The position numbers were made by a program, and so were the translations under genes. The notes below the pieces were generated by a model. That model had not been told where the DNA came from. It saw only the letters and a program-made list of their open reading frames with translations, and searched no databases. Positions 1 through 5,944 of a stretch of 14,475 nt of DNA are shown here, piece by piece. Source of the stretch: an uncultured Collinsella sp. (GTDB lineage Bacteria > Actinomycetota > Coriobacteriia > Coriobacteriales > Coriobacteriaceae); NCBI GenBank assembly GCA_902464965.1, contig CABQLI010000060.1:1-14475 (forward strand), written 5' to 3'. Numbering within the stretch: the stretch's first letter is position 1; each line of letters starts with the position of its first letter.

Positions 1-30
1 ATTATCTCCTGCGGCCCCGCCTGACATGTG

Positions 31-54
31 CGCGGATGTGTCCGCCAATCCGCG
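31..54. other. Small inverted repeat downstream of lipoprotein gene
   Basis: CGCGGAT (31-37) and ATCCGCG (48-54) are a perfect 7-bp inverted repeat with a 10-nt loop, lying just past the stop codon of the leftward lipoprotein gene. It could help end that transcript, but no T-run follows on the minus strand, so a Rho-independent terminator is not well supported. The rest of bases 1-71 shows no gene. Confidence 0.25.
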
Positions 55-71
55 GCTATCGGTGTCCGCCG

Positions 72-914
72 TTACGCGATGGTTGCGCTGTAGGAGGCGA
101 CGTCCTCGTAGGAATCGGTCAGGTAGGCGTCGATGCCGATGGTCGTGTTGACCAGGTCGTCAAGGCTGTCGAGCTCGCCGCTCGAGAACGTGAATTCCTC
201 GGTGGCGTTGGTGCCGGGCATCAGGTGAGCCGAGAACCAGGGTTCCTTCATGGTGCCGTTGACGTTGGTCTTGCCGGAAGGAGCGTAGAAGGTCAGGTCC
301 TTGTCGCTCTTGTTGGTGATGTTGACGACAAAGCCGATGTCGCCCCAGTCGTCCTTGAACTTCTCGGTGATGGTGATGGTGCACAGATCGTCATCGGCGA
401 CGGTGACGGCGGGGGAGATTTCGACGTTCTGGACATCGTCGTCTTCGACGGCCTCATCGATCTCCTCTTCCTTCTCGGCCGCCTCGCGATCCTTCTTCAC
501 CGTACCGGACAGGTCCTTGTCGGACTTGGTAAAGACAAGATTGCCGTCATCTTCTTCGAGGGTGAGTTTGCCGTCCTTGAGCTTCATGTCATGCGACTCG
601 TCTTCGGCGGTGATGGTTACAGTGGTGGCGTCCTTTGCCTCCCATTTAAGGTCCATGACTTCAAGGAACAGGTCGAGGGCGCCTGTGCCGTCCTCATCGA
701 GAATCAGGACGCAGTGGACACCCCAATCCTCGAGCATCTTCATGTACTCATCGGTCAGCTCTTCGCCCTCCAAGGTTCCACCCGAGAGTTCCCAGCTGCC
801 GACGAAGTTGGCCTTGGGGTCTTTGCCCCCGCCGCTGCAGCCCGTCAGGGCAAAGGCGAGCGCCAGGACGCATGTCAGAAATGCGAGTACGGACTTTTTG
901 AACGTTGTCTTCAT
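72..914 (-). CDS. Putative lipoprotein with two beta-rich domains
   Basis: A 280-residue protein. The N-terminus has Lys at positions 2, 6 and 7, a hydrophobic stretch, then a lipobox LTGC with Cys26 as the lipidated residue, followed by a Gly/Lys-rich linker. It should be exported and anchored on the outer face of the membrane. Residues about 35-130 start with an FVGSW motif and look like a small beta-barrel or lipocalin-like domain. After an acidic charged linker (about 135-165), the C-terminal part (NITNKSDKDLTF...) looks like an Ig/FN3-type beta-sandwich. The ATG at 912-914 has AAGGAGG five bases upstream. It is the last of four leftward genes, 80 bp after the SPFH gene, so it may be co-transcribed, although a hairpin lies in the gap. 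The function is unknown; a family name could not be assigned with confidence. Confidence 0.85.
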   Translation of the reverse strand: MKTTFKKSVLAFLTCVLALAFALTGCSGGGKDPKANFVGSWELSGGTLEGEELTDEYMKMLEDWGVHCVLILDEDGTGALDLFLEVMDLKWEAKDATTVTITAEDESHDMKLKDGKLTLEEDDGNLVFTKSDKDLSGTVKKDREAAEKEEEIDEAVEDDDVQNVEISPAVTVADDDLCTITITEKFKDDWGDIGFVVNITNKSDKDLTFYAPSGKTNVNGTMKEPWFSAHLMPGTNATEEFTFSSGELDSLDDLVNTTIGIDAYLTDSYEDVASYSATIA

Positions 915-954
915 GGTGTCCTCCTTTATCGAACGAAACCCATAGAAGCAAATG

Positions 955-974
955 CGGGGGTGGCGGATCCCCCG
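955..974 (-). other. GC hairpin between SPFH gene and lipoprotein gene
   Basis: CGGGGG (955-960) pairs with CCCCCG (969-974) around an 8-nt loop. It lies 20 bp past the SPFH stop codon and 40 bp before the lipoprotein start. There is no T-run on the minus-strand exit side, so it is more likely an attenuator or RNA-stability element than a full terminator. Confidence 0.3.
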
Positions 975-994
975 TCAATTACCAGATAGAGGGG

Positions 995-2233
995 CTAGGG
1001 CCGGGGCGTTCCGCAGTTGCTGCAGAACTTGCCGCCGTTTTCGCTGCCGCAGTTGGGGCAGAACCACTTGGCCGGTGCCGGGGCGGGTGCGGGACTACCG
1101 CACTCGGAGCAGAACTTGCCGGTGTTGGTGGCGCCACAGCTGCAGGTCCACGTGCCGGCCGCGGGGGCGGCGGGTGCCGGTGCGGGGGCGGGTGCCGGAG
1201 CCGGCTGCGGGGCGGCCTGCTGCTGTGCCTGGCCGGCGGCGAACAGCTGGCTGGCGTTCATGCCGCCCATGCCGCCTGCCATGCCCATGCCCATAAAGCC
1301 GGCCATCGCGCCGTTGGGGTTGGCCGCTGCCGCGCGCATGGCATCGCTCTGGGCGCTGGCGATGTTGGCGGCCGCCATGGTGGGATCGCGCATGACCGCG
1401 GCTTTCTGCAGGTCCTTGATCATCTGCTCGTCTTCTTGCGAGGCGGCGATGGAGTTGACGCCAAAGCTCACGATCTCGACACCACGCAGGTCGCGCCAAT
1501 CGGCCGAGAGGACCTCGTTGAGTGCGCGCGCGAGCTCGGTGGTGTGGCCGGGGATGGCGCTGTAGCGAATGCCCATCTCCGAAATCTTGGCAAAGGCGGG
1601 CTGCAGGGCGGTGAGCAGCTCGGACTTAAGCTGGCTGTCGATCTTATCGCGCGTGTAGCTATCGGTCACGTTGCCGCACACGTTGGTGTAGAACAGCAGC
1701 GGGTTGGTGATACGGTACGAATACTCGCCGTTGCAGCGCACGGAAATGTCGACATCCAGGCCGATGTTGTTATCGACCACGCGGAAGGGCACAGGCGAGG
1801 CGGTGCCGTACTTGTTGCCGATGATCTCCTTGGTGTTGATGAAGTAGACGCGCTGGTCTTTGCCCGCGTCGCCGCCAAAGGTAAAGCGGCTGCCGATATT
1901 GGCAAAGGTTTCCTTGATGGAGTCGCCCAGGTTGCCGCTAAAGACGCTCGGCTCGCTGCCGGTGTCAAAGACGAACTCGCCAGGCTCCAGCGCGACCTCG
2001 ATGATCTTGCCGTTTTGCACCACGAGCATGCCCTGGCCGTCGTTGACAGCGATGACGGAGCCGTTGGAGATGACGTTGTCCTCGCCGCGCGTGTTGGAGC
2101 TGCGGCCGCCGGTGCGCTTGCTGCCCTTGCAGGCCAAGACGTCAGCAGGCATCGATTCGCAATAGATAAATTCTTTCCACTGGTCGGCCATGACGCCGCC
2201 GGCAGCACCCAATCCAGCTTTCAAGAGTCCCAT
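995..2233 (-). CDS. SPFH-domain protein with double C-terminal zinc ribbon (YdjI-like)
   Basis: A 412-residue protein of the stomatin/prohibitin-like group with C-terminal Zn-ribbons (the COG4260 type, Bacillus YdjI; sometimes labelled 'virion core protein-like'). Residues about 15-280 form the SPFH region (for example WKEFIYCESM near the start, then VLEPGEF-like and DVDISVRCNGEYSYRI segments). A Met/Ala/Gly-rich stretch (about 285-330) and a Pro-Ala repeat linker (about 340-360) follow. Two zinc ribbons end the protein: Cys364/366/375/378 (the first pair is CxC, not CxxC) and Cys392/395/404/407. There is no signal peptide and no clear membrane span, so it is probably a cytoplasmic, membrane-associated oligomer. 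The ATG at 2231-2233 has AAAGGAAG upstream. It follows the YdjG-like gene by 48 bp. In Bacillus subtilis the homologous genes sit with a PspA-family gene and act in envelope stress; that role here is inferred. Confidence 0.88.
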   Translation of the reverse strand: MGLLKAGLGAAGGVMADQWKEFIYCESMPADVLACKGSKRTGGRSSNTRGEDNVISNGSVIAVNDGQGMLVVQNGKIIEVALEPGEFVFDTGSEPSVFSGNLGDSIKETFANIGSRFTFGGDAGKDQRVYFINTKEIIGNKYGTASPVPFRVVDNNIGLDVDISVRCNGEYSYRITNPLLFYTNVCGNVTDSYTRDKIDSQLKSELLTALQPAFAKISEMGIRYSAIPGHTTELARALNEVLSADWRDLRGVEIVSFGVNSIAASQEDEQMIKDLQKAAVMRDPTMAAANIASAQSDAMRAAAANPNGAMAGFMGMGMAGGMGGMNASQLFAAGQAQQQAAPQPAPAPAPAPAPAAPAAGTWTCSCGATNTGKFCSECGSPAPAPAPAKWFCPNCGSENGGKFCSNCGTPRP

Positions 2234-2281
2234 GGTGATCTTCCTTTCTCGTCAAAGGCCGGGTGGTATTGGTCAGGATGG

Positions 2282-3604
2282 TTAGTCGTCCTTGTCGTCC
2301 TTCATGACAACGGTGGTCTCGGTGTGGCTGAAGGTGTCGTGCTTCTCGGTCAGGTCGAGCTCTCCGCAGTAGTAATCGGCGTGGGTTGCCTCGTTGGCCG
2401 TCTTGAGCTGGCCTACCAGCAACACGTCCGCGATGATTACGATGATCAGCGGCGCGACGATGTTGATGAGGATGCCCTCGACATCAAAGGCGAGGTAATC
2501 CGGATCGAAGGCGTTCTCACCCATGAAGAGAATCTGGGAGAGGACAAACCCGATCACAAAGAACAGCACCGAGGCGATGGCGAGTTTGGGCTTGGAACAG
2601 GGAAGCTCACCGACCATGCGACCGGTCTGGCCGTTCATGGCAAACAGATAACTCTTGCCGTTCCACGAGGTGGAAAGCATCCACACGGGAAACAGGGCGT
2701 AGTCGCTGTCTTCCCAGGTGTAGTCGAGCTGCTTGCTTTCGACCGTGGCGTCGTCATACTCGTCGACGACGGTCTCGCGCAGGGCCGAGATCGTGCTCTC
2801 CTCCATGCGGCGCTCGGCGCGCGCCTTGCAGGTCTCGCAATCCTCGTCGTAGCGGTTGGCGATGTAGCCGGGCATATACGCGACTGAGAACGGGCGCAGC
2901 GCGTCGTAGTCAAACGGCTCGATGGCGTCCATATGGCCGTCGGGCATCTTGGACGATCCGTCGACGGGCACGCGCTCAAACGAGATATTGCCCTTACGGT
3001 AGGCGTCGTAGTGGTCGGTGGTCGTGACGGTGCGGTCGGATTCCTCGGTTACGGTCTCGTTGGTTGCGTCGAAGCACACTTCGCCGTCCACGCGGGCACC
3101 GTAGAGCCAAAACGGCACGTAGACGCCTTGGACCTCGTCGATGTGGTTGCCGGTGACAAAACTCTTGGGCAGCAAGATCTTGCCCTTGTAGTGCTCCTTG
3201 AGCGCGGCCATGACATCGTCGCGCCCGAGCTTAAACGGAATCACCAGGTCGGGTGAGAAATCGCCCGAGAGCTGGCCGGGTGCCACGGCAGAGTTGCCGC
3301 AGTATGGGCAGGTGGTAACGGCGACGGTGCCGTCCGAGACCAGCTCGGCACCGCACGACGAGCAGATGTAGCCGGCGTTTTGAGCCAGCTTCTGCACGGC
3401 ATCGTCGACAGCAGGCTTGGGGGCCGCGGCTGCGGCATCGGCTTTGGCATCTGCCTTGTCCTGGCGTTCGCGATAGAGGGCCTCGACTTCTTCGACTTCA
3501 AAACGCGAATCGCAGTAGTCGCAGACGAGCTTTTGCTCGGCACTGGCAAAGTGAAGGGGGCCGCCACACGCGGGGCACTGATAGTTGACGCTCTCGAAGA
3601 CCAT
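2282..3604 (-). CDS. TFIIB-type zinc-ribbon membrane protein (YdjG-like)
   Basis: A 440-residue protein. Ribbon 1 is Cys10/13/28/31 (YQCPACGG...CDYC). An Ala/Lys/Asp-rich charged linker spans about 45-70. Ribbon 2 is Cys81/84/99/102 (ICSSCGAEL...CPYCGN). A long soluble region follows (about 110-335), with a VYVPFWLYGA segment typical of this family and a CETC motif. Two membrane helices lie at about 341-361 and 378-400, and the tail is acidic (KDDKDD). The predicted layout is a bitopic hairpin with both soluble ends in the cytoplasm. The ATG at 3602-3604 has AAAGGA six bases upstream. The gene starts 24 bp after the DUF4428 gene ends, which supports one transcript. By analogy with Bacillus YdjG/YdjH it may anchor the SPFH partner to the membrane; this is inference. 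'DNA-binding TFIIB-like' should not be assumed from the ribbon alone. Confidence 0.87.
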   Translation of the reverse strand: MVFESVNYQCPACGGPLHFASAEQKLVCDYCDSRFEVEEVEALYRERQDKADAKADAAAAAPKPAVDDAVQKLAQNAGYICSSCGAELVSDGTVAVTTCPYCGNSAVAPGQLSGDFSPDLVIPFKLGRDDVMAALKEHYKGKILLPKSFVTGNHIDEVQGVYVPFWLYGARVDGEVCFDATNETVTEESDRTVTTTDHYDAYRKGNISFERVPVDGSSKMPDGHMDAIEPFDYDALRPFSVAYMPGYIANRYDEDCETCKARAERRMEESTISALRETVVDEYDDATVESKQLDYTWEDSDYALFPVWMLSTSWNGKSYLFAMNGQTGRMVGELPCSKPKLAIASVLFFVIGFVLSQILFMGENAFDPDYLAFDVEGILINIVAPLIIVIIADVLLVGQLKTANEATHADYYCGELDLTEKHDTFSHTETTVVMKDDKDD

Positions 3605-3628
3605 GATCGGTCCTTTCGCTGCCGGAGG

Positions 3629-4348
3629 CTATGCGCCGATGGCGCCGCCGCAGTATTCGCAGCGCCCGCTGGCATCGGGAATGGTGGTTGCACCGCAGAA
3701 GGGACAGGTGACCGCGGTCTTGGGGGCCTTAGCGGCCACGACGCTGTCGCGCGTCTCCTGACGCAGCTGCACCAGCGCATCGCGGACTTCGGTTGCCTGG
3801 CGCTTGGCCTCGCGGTACTCGATGGTGGAGTCGTTCACGCGCAGGTTGATCTCGGTAAAGTACGGCGTGTTGACGTGGATGGTCAGGTTAAAGTCGTAAT
3901 CCAGGTCGTAGCGCGGCGGGTTGTAGCTCTCGCGCTCGCCGTCCTTGGTCTCGCGATAGATCTCGGTGCGATGCTCGTCGATATCCATATCGCAGCCGAG
4001 TACTTGTGAGAACTCGATGATGTCAGGATTGGCGTCGCGCCAACGGCTCTGCGAAGTGATGATCAGCAGGCCCGCGTCCTCGTCGAGCATGATGTTGGTG
4101 CGCCCGGCAGAGAGCGTGCGCGTGGGGTTGAACGACGCCAGGCGCTCGGCATTGGCCTCGCGGTAGGCGAGTTGCTCGCGGATATCGTCCGCGGTGCTGG
4201 AGCGATAGCCGTGGAAGTAGGGGGAGAGCTTGCCGGCGCACTCTTTGCACAGGTAGCCTTCGTTGATCTTGGTCTTTCCCAAAAGTCCCAGCTCGGTACC
4301 GCAAATCGCGCACTCTTTCTTCTCGAACATCTTGTCAAAGAAGCCCAT
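3629..4348 (-). CDS. DUF4428-type zinc-ribbon protein
   Basis: A 239-residue soluble protein. The N-terminal ribbon, Cys13/16/34/37 (CAICGTELGLLGKTK...CKEC), fits DUF4428. Residues about 80-190 are beta-strand-rich (NIMLDEDAGLLIIT..., DFNLTIHVNTPYFTEINLRV) and resemble the PH-like or beta-sandwich module seen behind DUF4428. An alpha-helical, probably coiled segment (about 180-210, REAKRQATEVRDALVQLRQE) leads into a second ribbon, Cys215/218/230/233. There is no signal peptide and no membrane helix. The ATG at 4346-4348 has GGGAGG five bases upstream, so the start is clear. It is the first gene of the leftward run and is followed at 24 bp by the YdjG-like gene. The molecular function is unknown; the recurrent ribbons suggest metal-stabilised protein-protein contacts within one complex (inference). 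Confidence 0.85.
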   Translation of the reverse strand: MGFFDKMFEKKECAICGTELGLLGKTKINEGYLCKECAGKLSPYFHGYRSSTADDIREQLAYREANAERLASFNPTRTLSAGRTNIMLDEDAGLLIITSQSRWRDANPDIIEFSQVLGCDMDIDEHRTEIYRETKDGERESYNPPRYDLDYDFNLTIHVNTPYFTEINLRVNDSTIEYREAKRQATEVRDALVQLRQETRDSVVAAKAPKTAVTCPFCGATTIPDASGRCEYCGGAIGA

Positions 4349-4356
4349 GGCTGCCT

Positions 4357-4394
4357 CCCATCAACAGGTAGCGTGTGTCACTTTTGATGATGGG
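4357..4394 (-). promoter_or_regulatory. Leader inverted repeat overlapping the ribosome-binding region
   Basis: CCCATCA (4357-4363) and TGATGGG (4388-4394) form a 7-bp inverted repeat just upstream of the DUF4428 gene. On the leftward transcript the second arm runs into the GGGAGG Shine-Dalgarno sequence and shares one G with it, so a folded leader could limit ribosome access. The loop is long (24 nt) and no ligand-type aptamer was recognised. No convincing -35/-10 pair was found for this operon. Confidence 0.2.
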
Positions 4395-4428
4395 CGAGCG
4401 CGCGAACTTTCACGATACCCAGACGGCT

Positions 4429-4556
4429 CAAGGAGTCTCCACAACTGGGACACATGGCCCATTTTGACCAGTCGTTGGGGACGTTCTTAAACGACTAGCG
4501 CCGGGGCCACTCATTGGGGACGTACTTAAATGAGTGGCAGTTGGGGACACTCCTTG
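4429..4556. repeat. REP-like palindromic repeat cluster (two hairpins inside inverted flanks)
   Basis: An 18-base unit AGTTGGGGACACTCCTTG lies at 4539-4556. A 16/18 match to it lies inverted at 4429-4446. Between them sit two stem-loops: AGTCGTT/AACGACT (4470-4476, 4490-4496) and GCCACTCATT/AATGAGTGGC (4506-4515, 4529-4538). Both enclose a 13-nt loop, GGGGACGTTCTTA and GGGGACGTACTTA. Stem bases differ between the two hairpins in a compensatory way while the loop is kept, as in repetitive extragenic palindromes. A diverged single copy lies at 12598-12648. No transposase gene is in the window. Confidence 0.75.
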
Positions 4557-4632
4557 CCGAACGTGGGCACCGCATGTTATTGGATGTTTGATCAACGCTT
4601 TCTTAAAAATGTTCAATAGAGGTAAATTCTGA

Positions 4633-5742
4633 TTGAGATTATGCTGGAATATATCAAATTACAATTGGAATTTTGCAGTTATCCCAGTTAAAAGTTGCGG
4701 AGACGCCATCACCTGGATGCGTTACCTTGCACAAGACAATCGCTTCGATGTTATCTACTCCGGTTCTATGCTCGGGGTCGAGGCGTATCATTTTCGGTCG
4801 TTGCCAGTGGGTACTATCGATATCCTTGAGATGTTTCCCATGGATTTCGAAGAATTCTCCTGGGCCCTGGGAGTCGATAAATCATTGTGGGATATCGTTC
4901 GAGCCTGTTACCGCAAACGGGAACAGGTGCCCCCATTTATTCACAAACGGCTGGTCGAGACGTATTACCGGTATGTTCTTGTGGGCGGCATGCCTGAGGC
5001 TGTTCAGCTGTTCGTCTCGACTCATGATACGCAGGCGATGCGCGCTCGCCAGCAGGGCATCCTCGAGGCATATCGTGCGGATATCGTACGGTACGCCGAA
5101 ACCCCTGCGCATGCTCAGCGGATCAGGACGATCTACGATGCCATGCCCGCGCAGCTTAATAAAGAGAACAAGCGCTTTCTCGTTACCGGGATAGACAAGC
5201 GGAAGCGTTTTTTGGATCTGCAGCCCGATTTTGACTGGCTTGTTAATGCGGGCGTTGCGATTCCGGTTAAGAGAGCGAGCGAGCCGATGTTTCCCTTAGG
5301 TCTTTCGCGGGAAGACAGCTTTTTCAAGTTTTATCTGAGCGATGTTGGTCTACTGTTTTCTACTTTTTCTCCCGCCGATGTTGAGGCCATTGTTGCGCAG
5401 CGGGATTCGGTCAACTTCGGGCAGGCTTTTGAGAATGCAGTAGCCCAGGAGCTGCGCGCATGCGGCTATTCTTCGTTGTTCTACTTTAACGCGGCGAAGG
5501 TTGGAGAAGTCGATTTTTTAATCGAGGATAAGCGGAGTCCCATCGTGTTGCCTGTCGAGGTCAAATCGGGTAGATACAGCACGAAGCACGCTGCCCTTGA
5601 CCGCCTGATGAGCGTTGAAAACTATGGATTGACTCAGGCGGTCGTGCTTCACCGGGATAACGTGGTGGATGAAAAGACGATATTGTATCTGCCCTTATAT
5701 ATGGCGGCCCTGTTAAAAGAAATGCCACAGATGAAGGGTTGA
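4633..5742 (+). pseudogene. 5'-truncated AAA-family ATPase with DUF4143 domain
   Basis: The open frame gives up to 369 residues and matches the C-terminal three-quarters of the AAA_14/DUF4143 'ATP-binding protein' family, usually about 420-470 residues. Seen: the sensor-like YSGSMLGV (about 42-49) and family block SLPVGTIDILEMFPMDFEEF (56-75), a middle helical region, then DUF4143 with FKFYLSDVGLLF (231-242), GEVDFLIE (291-298) and PVEVKSG (307-313), a PD-(D/E)xK-like pattern. Missing: the P-loop (GxxGxGKS/T type) and the Walker B segment. Family similarity begins only at about residue 20, where IPVKSC stands in place of the acidic Walker B region. The only upstream start is a TTG at 4633 with no clear ribosome site; the first ATG in frame is at 4717. 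Base use is more AT-rich than the neighbours, which suggests acquisition from elsewhere. The repeat cluster lies about 75 bp upstream. ATPase activity is very unlikely. Confidence 0.75.
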
Positions 5743-5848
5743 GAGTTTAAGACACGCGATGCGGCTGTGGAAAATTCGGCATTGTGAGATGGAATACTGA
5801 CCTCGCGAGAATCCATTCTCCTCCAAGGGTAGGCTTGCTAAGACAGCC

Positions 5849-5889
5849 AAGGCCACCGCAAAACCGCCAGGTACTTTTGCGGTGGCCTT
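5849..5889. terminator. Bidirectional hairpin terminator between convergent genes
   Basis: AAGGCCACCGCAAAA (5849-5863) and TTTTGCGGTGGCCTT (5875-5889) are a perfect 15-bp inverted repeat with an 11-nt loop. It lies between the stop of the rightward ATPase remnant (5742) and the stop of the leftward DUF1593 gene (5945). A/T bases at both edges of the stem suit both directions. A third arm, GGCCACCGCAAA at 5910-5921, can pair with the 5876-5887 arm as an alternative. Nothing else was recognised in 5743-5944. Confidence 0.7.
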
Positions 5890-5944
5890 TCTGGTTGGCG
5901 CCGCTTGCCGGCCACCGCAAATGTGCTTGGTGCGATCGTGGTGG

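Noticed and set aside
1130..1215. GC-rich short repeats in the SPFH gene
   Set aside because: They encode the Pro-Ala linker before the zinc ribbons and need no other explanation.
905..2887. A 660-codon open frame on the plus strand opposite the SPFH and YdjG-like genes
   Set aside because: Its product is low-complexity Gly/Ala/Val/Asp-rich with no domain, and it lies antisense to two well-supported genes; such frames are common in GC-rich DNA.
4428..4616. A short leftward frame starting MNIFKK, which looks like the beginning of DUF4143-type ATPases
   Set aside because: It is on the opposite strand to the ATPase remnant, and most of it is translated repeat sequence. The same kind of peptide appears from the repeat copy near 12600.
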